Source: Bradyrhizobium septentrionale (GTDB lineage: Bacteria > Pseudomonadota > Alphaproteobacteria > Rhizobiales > Xanthobacteraceae). From it: a DNA stretch of 64,000 nucleotides. The DNA is taken from NCBI RefSeq assembly GCF_011516645.4, contig NZ_CP088285.1, positions 3,986,501 to 4,050,500 of the forward strand. The letters are read 5' to 3'. Both the position numbers and the translations under genes were made by a program. This document shows positions 9,343-19,296 of this stretch, one piece after another (the first letter of the stretch is position 1; the number at the start of each line of letters is the position of its first letter). The notes beneath the pieces are model-generated. The model worked only from the letters and a program-made list of their open reading frames with translations. It had not been told where the DNA came from and searched no databases.

Positions 9343-11325
9343 TCAGACGCGCTTCAGGGCAGCGTTAACGACGGCCTCCGCGGTAATGCCGAAATGCGGG
9401 AAAAGGTCCTTCGCCGGGGCACTTGCGCCGAAGCCGTGCATGCCGATGAATTCGCCATCGTGGCCGATCACGGCATCCCAGCCCCAGCGCACGGCGGCCT
9501 CGATCGCGATCTTGACCGGGGCGTTGCCGATAATGGCATTTTGCCGCTCGGCGGGCTGCGCCAGCAGCAATTCCAGTGACGGCACCGAGACCACCCGCGT
9601 CGCGATGCCGCGTCCGGCGAGCTGCTTCTGCGCCTCGACCGCGATCTGGACCTCGGAACCGGACGCGAACAATGACACTTTTGCGTCACCCTGCGCCGCG
9701 ACCAGCTCGTAGGCGCCGTGGCTGCACGGGCTGTCATTCGGCACCGTGGTGCGGAGCTGCGGCAGGTTCTGGCGGGTCAGCGCCAGCACCGTCGGTCCGT
9801 CGATGCGGTTGAGCGCCAGTTCCCAGCACTCGGCGGTCTCGACCGCGTCGCAGGGACGGAACACGCGCATGTTGGGCATCGCGCGCAGCGCGGAGAGATG
9901 CTCGACCGGCTGGTGCGTCGGACCGTCCTCGCCGAGGCCGATCGAGTCATGGGTCATGACATAGACCACGCCGGTGCCCATCAGCGCCGACAGCCGCATC
10001 GCGCCGCGTGCATAGTCGGTGAACACCAGGAAGGTGGCGCCGTTCGGCGCGAAGCCGCCATGCAGGAAGATGCCGTTGAGGCACGCCGCCATGCCGTGCT
10101 CGCGGATGCCGTAATGGATGAAGCGGCCCTTCGGCGTCTTGGCGGCAAACCCCACCGCGGACTTCGCCTTGTTGTTGTTGGAGCCGGTGAGGTCGGCGGA
10201 GCCGGCCACGAACTCCATCGGCATCGCAGCCGCAATCACCTCGATCGCAGCTTCCGACGATTTGCGGGTCGCGACGTTGAGCGGATTTTCCAGGAGCCCC
10301 TTCTTGAAGGCGCGCAGGCCCTTGGCGAGCGATGCCGGCCGCTCGTGACGCAGCCGGCGCTCGAACTCGGCGCGCTTGCGGTTGCCGAGCTGTGCGAACT
10401 GCTCGTCCCAGGCCTTGTGCTCGGCGGCGCCGCGGGCACCTGCCTCGCGCCAGGCCTTCAGCACGTCATCAGGCACCGAGAACGGCTCGAGCGAGATGCC
10501 GAGCTTCTCCTTGGCGCCCTTGAGCTCCTCGGCGCCGAGGGCTTCGCCATGCGCCTTCGCGGTGCCGGCCTTGGTCGGTGCGCCAAAGCCGATCGTGGTC
10601 TTGCAGGCGATCAGCGAGGGCTTGCTGGATTTCTGCGCGCGGGTGATCGCAGCCGCAATCGCCTTCGGATCGTGGCCGTCGATCAATTCGGCAGCCCAGC
10701 CTGCGGACTTGAAGCGCTTCACCTGGTCGACGGAGTCGGAAAGCGAGGTCGGGCCGTCGATCGAGATGCCGTTGTCGTCGTACAGCACGATCATCTTGTT
10801 GAGGCGCCAGTGGCCGGCGAGCGCAATCGCTTCCTGCGAGATGCCTTCCATCAGGTCGCCGTCGGAGGCGAGCACATAGGTGTGGTGGCTGACGATCTTC
10901 TTGCCGAACTCGGCGGCGAGCATCTTCTCGGCGAGCGCCATGCCGACCGCAGTCGCAATGCCCTGGCCGAGCGGGCCGGTGGTGGTCTCGATGCCCTTGG
11001 TGTGGAAATTCTCCGGATGTCCAGGCGTCAGCGATCCGAGCTGGCGGAAATGCTTGATCTGGTCGAGCGTCATCTCCTTGTTGCCGGTGAGGTACAGCAA
11101 CGAGTAGAGCAGCATCGAGCCGTGGCCCGCCGACAGCACGAAGCGGTCGCGGTCGGGCCAGGCCGGATCGGCGGCGTCGAATTTCAGGAACTGGGTGAAC
11201 AGCACGGTCGCGATATCGGCGGCGCCCATCGGCAGGCCGGGATGACCGGATTTCGCCTTCTCGACGGCGTCCATGGCAAGGCCACGGATCGCATTGGCCA
11301 TACGGGTGTGATCGACCTGCGACAT
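9343..11325 (-). CDS. tkt: Transketolase
   Basis: A 660-residue thiamine-diphosphate enzyme of the non-oxidative pentose-phosphate and Calvin pathways. Seen are [17 protein letters not shown] near residue 26-42, the ThDP/metal segment [14 protein letters not shown] near 154-167, and [13 protein letters not shown] near 460-472. The start at [15 protein letters not shown] was chosen because the family begins here; the upstream in-frame ATG would add 35 atypical residues. It heads the minus-strand carbon block (gap, pgk and aldolases follow), so the cell can route triose and pentose phosphates from one locus. Confidence 0.95.
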   Translation of the reverse strand: MSQVDHTRMANAIRGLAMDAVEKAKSGHPGLPMGAADIATVLFTQFLKFDAADPAWPDRDRFVLSAGHGSMLLYSLLYLTGNKEMTLDQIKHFRQLGSLTPGHPENFHTKGIETTTGPLGQGIATAVGMALAEKMLAAEFGKKIVSHHTYVLASDGDLMEGISQEAIALAGHWRLNKMIVLYDDNGISIDGPTSLSDSVDQVKRFKSAGWAAELIDGHDPKAIAAAITRAQKSSKPSLIACKTTIGFGAPTKAGTAKAHGEALGAEELKGAKEKLGISLEPFSVPDDVLKAWREAGARGAAEHKAWDEQFAQLGNRKRAEFERRLRHERPASLAKGLRAFKKGLLENPLNVATRKSSEAAIEVIAAAMPMEFVAGSADLTGSNNNKAKSAVGFAAKTPKGRFIHYGIREHGMAACLNGIFLHGGFAPNGATFLVFTDYARGAMRLSALMGTGVVYVMTHDSIGLGEDGPTHQPVEHLSALRAMPNMRVFRPCDAVETAECWELALNRIDGPTVLALTRQNLPQLRTTVPNDSPCSHGAYELVAAQGDAKVSLFASGSEVQIAVEAQKQLAGRGIATRVVSVPSLELLLAQPAERQNAIIGNAPVKIAIEAAVRWGWDAVIGHDGEFIGMHGFGASAPAKDLFPHFGITAEAVVNAALKRV

Positions 11326-11659
11326 GATGAAAAGTCCGCCTGAAATGAGGAGCTGATTGCTGGACGCATCGGGGCGGGCAGCCGCGATACGCGCGTGGAT
11401 GGCCTTACGGGTTGGAGGGTGGATTAGCACCTCAATTCCGCAAGTCCAAGGCGATGAAACGCCCCAAAACGGGGAAAAGTTGCCCGAAATGGCCCTATTT
11501 CATTCAACGGTGCATAGTTCTGCGCCGCCGTTGCGCTCGGCTCGCTTGCCACGTAAATTTCGTCCCGTAAGCGCTTGCCGAACCGCCAGTTTTGCCGTGC
11601 GGCAGGCTTATCTCCAGCAGGCTACCCAGCCAACCCAAGAAGGGTCCACGCCGCGTGTC
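11326..11659. other. Divergent intergenic region tkt / DUF4164
   Basis: 334 bp without a supported gene. It must hold the promoters of tkt (minus) and of the DUF4164-zapA pair (plus). I see no dispersed repeat and no convincing conserved operator; short open frames here are not supported. Confidence 0.6.
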
Positions 11660-11980
11660 ATGAGTGATCGTCTCGCCAACGGGTCTGGCAATACCGAGGC
11701 ACCGCTTGCCGATATCGATGCTGCGACCAAGCGGCTGATGGCTGCGCTCGACGCGCTGGAAAGCTCGGTGGAGCGGCGCCGCGAGGCCGACCGCGACGAA
11801 AACGAATTGGCGAGCCGGATCCAGGCGCTCGGCGCCGATCGCTCCAGACTTGCCGACGAACTCGACGGATCGCTGGTCAAGACGCGCAAGCTCGAGCGCG
11901 TCAATCGCGACATCGCGGAAAAGCTCGACGCGGCGATCGGCAGCATTCGCGCCGTGCTCGAGGGCGGAGACAAGAGATGA
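11660..11980 (+). CDS. DUF4164-type coiled-coil protein
   Basis: A 106-residue, highly charged, probably all-helical protein (MSDRLANGSGNTEAP then an ADIDAATKRLMAALDALESS helix and READRDENELASRIQALGADR). It matches my memory of the DUF4164 family found next to zapA in Rhizobiales. The stop codon overlaps the zapA start (ATGA), implying translational coupling and a shared function near the division machinery. A longer upstream open frame was rejected because the helical domain starts here. Function is not established. Confidence 0.75.
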   Translation: MSDRLANGSGNTEAPLADIDAATKRLMAALDALESSVERRREADRDENELASRIQALGADRSRLADELDGSLVKTRKLERVNRDIAEKLDAAIGSIRAVLEGGDKR

Positions 11981-12360
11981 GCCACATCAACGTCACCATC
12001 AATGGCCGGCAATACCGGATGGCCTGCGAGGAGGGCCAGGAGGTGCGGCTGCTGAAGCTCGCGGAAAACCTCGAGCAGCGCGTCGAATCGCTGCGCGGCA
12101 AGTTCGGCGAGATCGGTGATGCGCGGCTCACGGTGATGGCGGCGCTCACCGCTTGCGACGAACTGGCCGATGCCAGCGCACGCCTCCGCAGCCTCGAGGA
12201 AGAGGTCGAGCAGTTGCGCAATGCGCGCGTCGCCGCCACCGACCGCGCCCGCGCGACCCAGACAGCGGTCTCCAACGCGCTCAACGCCGCCGCCGAGCGG
12301 ATCGAGCGCACCACCCAGGTGCTCAACCGCACCATCGGCGGCGGCATCGCGATCGGGTGA
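11977..12360 (+). CDS. zapA: Cell division protein ZapA
   Basis: A 127-residue FtsZ-ring stabiliser. The N-terminal strand-rich segment HINVTINGRQYRMACEEGQE (residues about 3-22) followed by LKLAENLEQRVESLRGKFGE and a long coiled coil is the ZapA fold; ZapA dimers or tetramers bundle FtsZ filaments at midcell. The length is slightly longer than enteric ZapA because of an extended C-terminal helix ending GGGIAIG. It overlaps the DUF4164 gene by 4 bp and is followed by 6S RNA and the 5-FCL gene, a conserved neighbourhood. Confidence 0.92.
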   Translation: MSHINVTINGRQYRMACEEGQEVRLLKLAENLEQRVESLRGKFGEIGDARLTVMAALTACDELADASARLRSLEEEVEQLRNARVAATDRARATQTAVSNALNAAAERIERTTQVLNRTIGGGIAIG

Positions 12361-12504
12361 TGTGATCCCCTGCGAGATTTCGTCAAGCCCGGCCATGACG
12401 GCGGAGAGAGCCCGAGCCTTGATCGCGGTTTCTTGCCGCTGGCGGAACCGGCACTTCGTCGCTACATTGACCCTGCGAAGCTGCGTCGTGCGTCAGGAGC
12501 CATA

Positions 12505-12645
12505 TATCCCCGGGGCCTTATCGATCCTTTAGGGAACTGTCCCTGGCCGGGTCCGTGGACCCGGACATATGGTGCCCACCTACTTTCGTAGGGAACTCCG
12601 GGATCGAGCGCTCCAACGGCCTCTGCGGCTTCGCACTGAATTTTT
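12505..12645 (+). ncRNA. ssrS: 6S RNA (SsrS), regulator of RNA polymerase
   Basis: Placed by synteny (zapA / 6S / 5-formyl-THF cyclo-ligase) and by fold. Outer stems GGGGCC (12512-12517) with GGCCTC (12618-12623, one G-U), and TCGATCC (12521-12527) with GGATCGA (12601-12607), close a large central bubble. The 3' strand of the bubble carries a small hairpin CCTAC-TTTC-GTAGG (12579-12592), and the apical arm has CCGGGTC/GACCCGG (12548-12563). This is the layout of 6S RNA, which mimics an open promoter and binds sigma-70 holoenzyme. A GCG-GCTT-CGC hairpin and TTTTT near 12641 may end it. Ends are approximate. The rest of the 462-bp gap shows no gene. Confidence 0.82.
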
Positions 12646-12822
12646 GCTGTTGCCTTGTCGTCGCGCGGCGGCGGTTCGATTGTGGTGTAGCGCTGTCCCC
12701 TGCGAAGCGGGGCGTCCAGTGCGCCGCGGCCTGGCCATACGAATGCTAGCGTCTCTGGGATCTAGCGTCACTGGAATGATGGATCGTCCGTTGTCGCGGA
12801 CGACGACAGCGGAAGATGGATC

Positions 12823-13401
12823 ATGCACGCAGCTCCATCGAAGGCCGAGCTTCGGGCGCTTGCCCTCGCCAAGCGTGACGCGCTGAGCGACGAGCAGCGC
12901 GCGACGGCGGCCGAGGCGCTCGCCAAGCGCGGTGCACCGTTCGAGATCACGCAAGGCATGATCGTCTCCGGCTATGCGCCGATCCGCAGCGAGTTCGATC
13001 CGGCGCCGCTGATGAAGAAGCTGGCCGAGAAGGGCGCGCGGCTCGCGCTGCCCTGCATCAATGCGCGCGGCCAGTCGCTGACCTTCCGCAGCTGGTCGCC
13101 GCAGGACCGGCTGATGCTCGGGCCGCTCGGCATTCCCGAACCGTCGCCGGCCTCACCCGAGGTGCATCCCGACGTGATGCTGGTGCCGCTCGCGGCGTTC
13201 GACAAGCTCGGCCACCGCATCGGCTATGGCGCCGGCTATTACGACTATACCTTTGCGCATCTGCGAAAGGCCAAGCATGTGATCGGGGTCGGGATTGCCT
13301 TCGCTGCACAGGAAAGCAAGGCTATTCCGGCGTTGTCGCACGACGTCCCGCTGGATTATGTGCTAACCGAGCGCAAGACGTTCGATTTCCGGAGCCCCTA
13401 G
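12823..13401 (+). CDS. 5-formyltetrahydrofolate cyclo-ligase
   Basis: A 192-residue ATP-dependent enzyme that turns 5-formyl-THF into 5,10-methenyl-THF, clearing an inhibitory folate. Visible motifs are the basic N-terminal SKAELRALALAKRDAL, MLVPLAAFDKLGHRIGYGAGYYD (residues about 122-144; the glycine-rich GYGAGYYD is the ATP/folate loop), and the C-terminal DVPLDYVLTE. Length is normal. It immediately follows the 6S RNA gene, the same order as enteric ssrS-ygfA, and lies 2 bp before the YmdB-type gene, so the two are probably an operon. Confidence 0.93.
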   Translation: MHAAPSKAELRALALAKRDALSDEQRATAAEALAKRGAPFEITQGMIVSGYAPIRSEFDPAPLMKKLAEKGARLALPCINARGQSLTFRSWSPQDRLMLGPLGIPEPSPASPEVHPDVMLVPLAAFDKLGHRIGYGAGYYDYTFAHLRKAKHVIGVGIAFAAQESKAIPALSHDVPLDYVLTERKTFDFRSP

Positions 13402-13403
13402 CA

Positions 13404-14234
13404 TTGCGTATTCTCTTCGTTGGTGACGTCGTCGGCAGGACCGGCCGCACCGCCATCGCCGACCACCTTCCCGGCATGATCAGGGACTGGTCGCTCGATC
13501 TCGTCATCGTCAATGGCGAGAATTCCGCCGGCGGTTTCGGCATTACCGAGGCGATCTACCAGGAGCTGCTCGACGCCGGCGCCGATGCGATCACGCTCGG
13601 CAACCACGCCTGGAATCAGAAGGAGGCGCTGGTCTTCATCGAGCGCGCGCCGCGGCTGATCCGCCCCTTGAATTTCCCGCGCCATTCGCCGGGCCGCGGC
13701 TCGACCCTGATCGACACCAAGAACGGCAAGCGCGCGCTGGTCATCAACGCGATCGGCCGCGTGTTCATGGAGCCGTCGTCGAACGATCCGTTTGCCGCGA
13801 TCGACCGCGAGCTCGAGGCCTGCCCGTTGCGCGAGGGCGCCGACGCCATCGTGCTGGACTTCCATGCCGAGGCGACCAGCGAGAAGCAGGGCATCGGCTT
13901 CTTCTGCGACGGTCGCGTCAGCCTCGTGGTCGGCACCCACACCCATGTGCCGACCGCCGATCACCAGGTGCTGCCCGGCGGCACCGCCTATATGAGCGAT
14001 GCCGGCATGACCGGCGACTATGATTCGGTGATCGGCATGCAGAAGGAGGAGCCGCTGCAGCGCTTCCTCACCGGCATTCCCTCCGGCCGCTTCGAGCCGG
14101 CCGCGGGCACAGCCACGCTCAGCGGCATCGCGGTCGAGACCGACGATGCGACCGGGCTTGCGGTGAAGGTCGCGCCGGTGCGCGCCGGCGGACGACTCGA
14201 GCCCGCGGTGCCGGGGTTCTGGGTCAGTTCGTGA
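13404..14234 (+). CDS. YmdB-family metallophosphoesterase (TIGR00282 type)
   Basis: A 276-residue cytosolic calcineurin-like phosphoesterase. The TTG start gives RILFVGDVVGRTGRTA directly, which is the family N-terminus; VNGENSAGGFGIT (about residues 35-47), LGNHAWNQKEAL, DFHAEATSEKQGIGFF and VGTHTHVPTADHQVLPGGTA supply the Asp/Asn/His metal ligands. Characterised relatives hydrolyse 2',3'-cyclic nucleotides and affect RNA turnover or biofilm switching. The gene follows 5-FCL by 2 bp. Its 3' end overlaps by 11 bp the end of a converging small membrane-protein gene. Confidence 0.92.
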   Translation: MRILFVGDVVGRTGRTAIADHLPGMIRDWSLDLVIVNGENSAGGFGITEAIYQELLDAGADAITLGNHAWNQKEALVFIERAPRLIRPLNFPRHSPGRGSTLIDTKNGKRALVINAIGRVFMEPSSNDPFAAIDRELEACPLREGADAIVLDFHAEATSEKQGIGFFCDGRVSLVVGTHTHVPTADHQVLPGGTAYMSDAGMTGDYDSVIGMQKEEPLQRFLTGIPSGRFEPAAGTATLSGIAVETDDATGLAVKVAPVRAGGRLEPAVPGFWVSS

Positions 14235-14499
14235 GATTGGCGGGGGACTCTGCGCGGCGCTGCGTAAACGTGCCGCGCAGCAGCCAAAGAAGCAGTGCCA
14301 GACCGAGGCCGGCGGTCCCCCAGAAGAACATCACAAGTGTTGCGATGATGGCCCAGCTTGAATGGTTCGGATCGTTTCCCGCGACGGTCGAGAAAAGCAC
14401 GATGCAGGTTGGTGTGTTCAGAAGCGCCGCGAGCGACCACAGTCCCGCTGACGGTTTCCAATTCCACAAGCTGAACAGATAAACGATGACGAGGCCCAC
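14224..14499 (-). CDS. Small hypothetical membrane protein
   Basis: 91 residues from a GTG start, with three predicted membrane segments (GLVIVYLFSLW, LWSLAALLNTPTCIVLFSTV, and IIATLVMFFWGTAGLGLALL) and a basic C-terminus. The open frame continues upstream of the GTG for about 25 codons that also look like a membrane helix (KIIFLSPGTIIGFPV), yet no ATG, GTG or TTG start is found there before an in-frame TGA, so either the protein uses the GTG or the 5' end has lost its start. I do not recognise the family. It converges on and overlaps the YmdB-type gene. Confidence 0.5.
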   Translation of the reverse strand: MGLVIVYLFSLWNWKPSAGLWSLAALLNTPTCIVLFSTVAGNDPNHSSWAIIATLVMFFWGTAGLGLALLLWLLRGTFTQRRAESPANLTN

Positions 14500-14587
14500 G
14501 GGGAAACCGATGATCGTGCCCGGGCTCAGAAATATGATCTTTAATGCGAGAGACGTCGATGGCCGCCCAATTCAATGACGGGTGTTG

Positions 14588-16012
14588 CTAGCTCTGCCGA
14601 AAGCCCATCCGGAATGCGCCCCAATGGCGGCCGTTCACGACGATCGGCGATGACACATCCTTCATCAGCACGAAATTGCCGCCGCCCATGTCGCGGCGGT
14701 AGGTCTGCAGCAGGAACGGCTTCGTGTTGGCTGCGACCTTGCTCACCGCGCGGTCGTTGAACAGGCGGCGGTTGCGGCAATTGGCGTTATTCCAGACCGG
14801 GTCGGGCCCCTGCGGCAGCCGGTAGTTCGGATTGTGGGTCGGCAGATAGCCGCCGCGCGCCCAGGCGACGCAGAACACGATGCGCGGATCGGTCTTCTGG
14901 ATCGGGTCCTGGATCGCGGGCAGCACGCGGTCGGTGAAGCTGACATAGTTGGTCAGATATTGCTTCGGATCGGAACCCGCGATCTCGCGGTAGTTCTCGT
15001 CCATCAATTGCGTGAGCGTGATCTCGCCGCGCGCAACGGCATTCTCGAACAGCTCGGAAATCTGCTTCGCGGTGTCGATCACGACGCGGATCAGCGGCGC
15101 GTCGCTGGTCTCCACGCCGCTGTCGGCGATGGTCACGATCAGGCTCTCGGACAGCTCAAGCAGCTTCGCGACGCGGCCGTCGGCGTGCTTGAGGTCGCGC
15201 GACGAGAGATCGACGCCCTTGGCGAGTTCGTTCAGCTCCGCGATCACGGTGTCGCAATGACCGAGATTGGAGGTCGCGGCGCGCGCAACGTTGTCGATCT
15301 CGGCACCGACAGATGAAAAGCCTTCCTGCACGCGCATGATGATGCCGGAAATCTGCTGGGCGCCTTCGCCGGCGCTCTTGGCGCGCAGCGAGGCGTCGCT
15401 GCTCTCGCCGATCAGGCTGCCGATCTGGCCGTCGAGATCGCGCACGGTGTCGGAGATCTGATGCGTCGCCTGGCGGGTCGCCTCCGCAAGGCTCTTCACC
15501 TCGCTTGCGACTACGGCAAAGCCGCGGCCGGCGGTGCCGGCGCGCGCCGCCTCGATCGTGGCATTGAGGGCGAGCAGATTGGTCTGTTTGGCGATCGCCT
15601 CGATCGAACCGGAGACCTTGGCGACCTGGCTCAGCGCGGAGCCGACAGCGGCAAGCCGCGCCTCGATCCGCGCGACCGCGGCGACGAGTTCGGAGATGTG
15701 GCTGACCGCGGTGTCCACGGCATGGCGCGACTCCGCGATCTGGCCAACCGCGGCGGATGCGGTCGTTTGCACCGCCTGCGATGCGTTGGCGATGTCGTGA
15801 TTGGCCGAGACCATCGTCTCGGCCGTCGCCTGCAAATGATGGAACCGCTCCGACTGGTTGGTGACGCGGTTGGCGACCTCCTGGACGTTGCCGGCGATGT
15901 CGGCGAGTTCCACTCCGAGGCCGCCGATGCGGTCGGCGAGTTGGTCAACGAGCCGTTCGGCCAGCGTCCGGTTCGATGAGGTGTCCAGAACTGCAAGCTG
16001 CACGGCCGACAT
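14588..16012 (-). CDS. Soluble methyl-accepting chemotaxis-like protein with C-terminal sensor-like domain
   Basis: 474 residues with no membrane segment. The conserved signalling hairpin ([20 protein letters not shown], then [20 protein letters not shown]) lies near residues 135-180, followed after about residue 310 by a 160-residue domain with [40 protein letters not shown] and [12 protein letters not shown]. That last domain is repeated in the neighbouring larger protein and looks like a Cache-type sensor, but is placed after the signalling module, reversing the usual order. The start was set by GGAGGAAG ten bases before ATG at 16012. It probably signals to a CheA-like kinase or acts as a cytoplasmic sensor; ligand unknown. 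Confidence 0.85.
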   Translation of the reverse strand: MSAVQLAVLDTSSNRTLAERLVDQLADRIGGLGVELADIAGNVQEVANRVTNQSERFHHLQATAETMVSANHDIANASQAVQTTASAAVGQIAESRHAVDTAVSHISELVAAVARIEARLAAVGSALSQVAKVSGSIEAIAKQTNLLALNATIEAARAGTAGRGFAVVASEVKSLAEATRQATHQISDTVRDLDGQIGSLIGESSDASLRAKSAGEGAQQISGIIMRVQEGFSSVGAEIDNVARAATSNLGHCDTVIAELNELAKGVDLSSRDLKHADGRVAKLLELSESLIVTIADSGVETSDAPLIRVVIDTAKQISELFENAVARGEITLTQLMDENYREIAGSDPKQYLTNYVSFTDRVLPAIQDPIQKTDPRIVFCVAWARGGYLPTHNPNYRLPQGPDPVWNNANCRNRRLFNDRAVSKVAANTKPFLLQTYRRDMGGGNFVLMKDVSSPIVVNGRHWGAFRMGFRQS

Positions 16013-16115
16013 ATCAGCGCTTCCTCCATCACAGCGGTCGGTTGAGCCGCCGCACATTCCCCATCTCAATCTAAAGCGTGATTCGCGCCGCCGGTCTTGC
16101 CTGAGCGTGCACTAC

Positions 16116-16197
16116 GCAGCCCGGATGCAGCGCAGCGAAATCCGGGATTGCTGGCTGCGGGAACACTCGGCCCGGATTACGCTTCGCTGCATCGGGC
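16116..16197. repeat. Dispersed palindrome, AGCCCGGATGmAGCG family
   Basis: Left arm CAGCCCGGATGCAGCGCAGC and right arm ending GCTTCGCTGCATCGGGC form an imperfect long hairpin between the two chemoreceptor-like genes. A second copy is at 28118-28204. Confidence 0.75.
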
Positions 16198-16211
16198 ACC
16201 AAAAATTCCAA

Positions 16212-17975
16212 TCAAAGCTTGTAGGCGGTGCGGAAGCCGCCCCAATGCCGGCCGCGGACGCGAATCGGCACGTCGATCTCGCGCATCATCACGGTGGTGC
16301 CGTTGCCCATGTCGCGCGCATAGCTCTGGACCAGATAGGCGCGCTGGTTCTGCGCAGCGGCGAGGCCCGCGGCATCGTTGAAGATGCGGCGGTTGCGGCA
16401 ATTGGCGGTGTTGTAGGCGACATCGCCCGGCCGCTGCGGATGCGAGTAGATCTTGTTGTGGACCGGCAGATAGCCGTTCCGATCGACCGTCGCGCAGAAC
16501 GCCAGCCGCTTGTCGTTGGCGAGGAACGCCTCGAGCAGAGCGGGCAGCGCGCGATCCGCCCAATCCAGCATCCTCGTGCGGTATTGCATCGGATTGGTGC
16601 CGGATATTTCGACATAGTCGGTGTCGAACATGTCGTCGATGGTGATCGCGCCGCTCGCAAGGCCGCTCTCGAACACCTTGGTCAGCGCCGTGCCTGCTTC
16701 CATCGCACGGGTGATCAGCTCCGCGTTCTCCTCGTGGATCGCCCACATCCGGTCTTCGACCTTCTCGCGCAGCGCGGCGGTTGCGCCCTCGAAACGGGCC
16801 TGCGCGCCGGCCTTGGTGCGGTCGCCGATCCTGATCCGGCACGCGCCGATATCCTGTAAGGTCGCACTCAGGGTCTCATGGGCCGCGAGCTCCTCGGCAT
16901 CGGGCCCGCCGATCAGGATGCCGTCCATCGCGATCTCGTAGACCGGCGCGGTGATGATTCCGCGCGCGGTTGTGATCTCGATCTTGAGGCTGCAGGGCAG
17001 GCGCTCGTTCTTGCGCGGATCGCCGCGCCCGTCCTGGCGCAGCAGCACCGCGCAGCGCGCCTTCAGCTTCTGGGCGAAAGCGGTCACGGCCTTGCCGGCC
17101 TTCGCGACATTGTCGCCATGCGCGGCCGCTTCGCGCGTGGCAGAGTCGATCTCGCCGGCGCTGGTGCCGACCGAGACGATGAAACTGGAGGCGGAGGCGG
17201 CGTTCTGGCCCATCTCGCCGGTGATCGCATTCTGCTCGGCGACCGCGCCGTTGACGTTCTCGAACACCGGGCGGATCGCCTCGATCGCCTGCGAGATGCG
17301 GTGCACCGCGTCCGCCGATCCGGTGGCATCCTTCTGCAGCGCCTCGATCTTCCTCGTGATCTCTTCAGTGGCGCTCTGGGTCTGCACCGCCAGCGCCTTG
17401 ACCTCGGTGGCAACTACCGCAAAGCCCTTGCCGGCCGCGCCGGCGCGCGCCGCCTCGATGGTCGAGTTGAGCGCCAAGAGCGTGGTCTGCCGCGCGATCT
17501 GCGCGATCAGGTTGACGACGTTGCCGATCGCGGCCGAGGATTCGCGCAGGCGATCGACATTGGCGGTGGCCTCGCGCGCTGCGGCTGCGGCATCGTCGGC
17601 GAGCTGGCTCGCGCTGCGCACCTGCTGGCCGATGCCCTCGGCTGAATGGGTGAATCGGCCGGCAGCTTCCGAGAACGTCGTCGCGGTGTTCTGCGCGTCG
17701 CTGCTGCGGCCGCTCAGTGCGTCGGTGCGGGCGCGGATGGTCGCAAGCTTGGTTGCCGTCGCCTCGGCGCCGTCGGCGACCGAGCCTGCGGCGCGCTCGA
17801 GCTGGCGGATCATCGCGCCGAGCTCGAGTTCCAGCAGTTCGAGGATTTCCCTGGCTGAATCCTTGGCAGAATCAGTCTCGGTCGCGGAGGGCGCAGCTAC
17901 CGTGGCCGGAACCTTCGGCTCAGCGGCAGGCGCAGCCGGCTCCGGCACTTGCTTTCGAAACAAACCGAACGCCAT
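16212..17975 (-). CDS. Chemoreceptor-like protein with PilZ domain and C-terminal sensor-like domain
   Basis: 587 residues from ATG 17975 (MAFGLFRKQ; an upstream in-frame ATG at 18008 is possible). The order is: Ala/Pro-rich N-terminus (to about 45), MCP signalling region with [20 protein letters not shown] and [20 protein letters not shown] (about 160-205), a PilZ domain (about 315-400, with [10 protein letters not shown] for the R-x3-R site and [12 protein letters not shown] for the D-x-S-x2-G-like site, here with Met-Asp-Gly), then the C-terminal domain with [13 protein letters not shown] and [14 protein letters not shown] shared with the adjacent gene. PilZ binds cyclic di-GMP, so this could tie c-di-GMP to chemotaxis. 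No membrane helix is seen. Confidence 0.86.
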   Translation of the reverse strand: MAFGLFRKQVPEPAAPAAEPKVPATVAAPSATETDSAKDSAREILELLELELGAMIRQLERAAGSVADGAEATATKLATIRARTDALSGRSSDAQNTATTFSEAAGRFTHSAEGIGQQVRSASQLADDAAAAAREATANVDRLRESSAAIGNVVNLIAQIARQTTLLALNSTIEAARAGAAGKGFAVVATEVKALAVQTQSATEEITRKIEALQKDATGSADAVHRISQAIEAIRPVFENVNGAVAEQNAITGEMGQNAASASSFIVSVGTSAGEIDSATREAAAHGDNVAKAGKAVTAFAQKLKARCAVLLRQDGRGDPRKNERLPCSLKIEITTARGIITAPVYEIAMDGILIGGPDAEELAAHETLSATLQDIGACRIRIGDRTKAGAQARFEGATAALREKVEDRMWAIHEENAELITRAMEAGTALTKVFESGLASGAITIDDMFDTDYVEISGTNPMQYRTRMLDWADRALPALLEAFLANDKRLAFCATVDRNGYLPVHNKIYSHPQRPGDVAYNTANCRNRRIFNDAAGLAAAQNQRAYLVQSYARDMGNGTTVMMREIDVPIRVRGRHWGGFRTAYKL

Positions 17976-18200
17976 GTGGGCTCTGTGGGGGCTGTTGGAA
18001 GTTGCCATGGAAAGTTGCGGCGGGACGGGGCGATCCTCGCACCGGGGCATGAAGTCATGGTTAACAAGTGCCTCATGTTCCGGCTTGCGGTAGTATTCCG
18101 GGGCCGGACCGCCCCCGCCGATCTTTGATTTTGACCGCCAGGGGCCTATAAGGCCGCGTTTTCCACCCGTTCAGACCCTACGCTTTCGAAGAGACGTCGC

Positions 18201-18947
18201 ATGGCCGGCCATTCCCAATTCAAGAACATCATGCACCGCAAGGGCCGGCAGGATGCCCAGAAGTCGAAGCTTTTCGGCAAATTGGCCCGCGAAATCACCG
18301 TGGCGGCCAAGCTCGGCACCCCGGACCCGGCGATGAACCCGCGCCTGCGCGCCGCCGTGGTCGCGGCCCGCGCCGAGAACATGCCCAAGGACAATATCGA
18401 TCGTGCGATCAAGAAGGCCGCGGGCAATGAGGGCGAGAACTATGACGAGATCCGCTACGAGGGCTATGGCCCCGGCGGCGTCGCCGTCATCGTCGAGGCG
18501 CTGACCGACAACCGCAACCGTGCCGCCTCCGACATCCGTTCCTTCTTCACCAAGTCGGGCGGCAATCTCGGCGAAACCGGCTCGGTCGCCTTCATGTTCG
18601 ACCGCACCGGCATCATCGAATACGACGCCAAGGTCGCCTCCGACGATGCCATGCTGGACGCCGCGATCGAGGCCGGCGCCGACGACGTGATCTCCAGCGA
18701 GGCCGGCCACGAGGTCTACGCCTCGCAGGACACCTTCCGCGAAGTCGCCAAGGCGCTGGAAGCGAAGTTCGGCGAGCCGCGCAAGGCCGCGCTGACCTGG
18801 AAGCCGCAGAACACCGTCGCGGTCGACGACGAGACCGGCGAAAAGCTGTTGAAGCTGATGGACCTGCTCAACGAGCACGACGACGTGCAGAACGTGTTCG
18901 CCAATTTCGAGGTGTCCGACGCGCTGATCGCGAAGATGGGCGGCTGA
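18201..18947 (+). CDS. yebC: YebC/PmpR-family protein
   Basis: 248 residues of the TACO1/YebC family: [20 protein letters not shown] at the N-terminus, then [18 protein letters not shown] and [19 protein letters not shown], all hallmark segments. Members were named as DNA-binding regulators and more recently implicated in helping ribosomes through difficult (for example proline-rich) stretches; which role applies here cannot be read from sequence. It precedes ruvC by about 350 bp, an arrangement common in proteobacteria, with a small gene on the opposite strand between them. Confidence 0.95.
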   Translation: MAGHSQFKNIMHRKGRQDAQKSKLFGKLAREITVAAKLGTPDPAMNPRLRAAVVAARAENMPKDNIDRAIKKAAGNEGENYDEIRYEGYGPGGVAVIVEALTDNRNRAASDIRSFFTKSGGNLGETGSVAFMFDRTGIIEYDAKVASDDAMLDAAIEAGADDVISSEAGHEVYASQDTFREVAKALEAKFGEPRKAALTWKPQNTVAVDDETGEKLLKLMDLLNEHDDVQNVFANFEVSDALIAKMGG

Positions 18948-18994
18948 GGCGGCTTCGCCGCACGTGCTGCGATGAGGCCGCCGCCGAGGCGGCC

Positions 18995-19180
18995 TTATTT
19001 GTTTGGCAGCAGCGCCGGGACCATCCACGGAATGGGAAAGAGTGGGAACAGCAGCGCACCCCAGACGAACCAGGCGCGTCTCGAGCGTCCCCTCTCGACT
19101 GCGGAGTTGGCCGTGAATCGCCCGGACAGGAGCGCGACCGCAACAACGGGAATGGCGATCAAGACGATCAGGGAGGACAT
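18995..19180 (-). CDS. Small two-helix membrane protein
   Basis: 61 residues from ATG 19180, preceded by AGGAG. Helices are [18 protein letters not shown] (residues 2-19) and [19 protein letters not shown] (about 36-54), with a basic loop (ERGRSRR) between. The longer open frame upstream overlaps the ruvC leader and has no helix. The family is not recognised; it lies antisense in the yebC-ruvC gap. Confidence 0.6.
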   Translation of the reverse strand: MSSLIVLIAIPVVAVALLSGRFTANSAVERGRSRRAWFVWGALLFPLFPIPWMVPALLPNK

Positions 19181-19296
19181 GGCGGCTCCTGTCGATGCTG
19201 TCGCCAGTATATAGGATTGGGCCGTGGGTGCGACAGAGGCGGGGATGGCGCTCCGTTTGTGTTTCGTTCTCCCGGCGCAGGCGGTATCACTACCCC

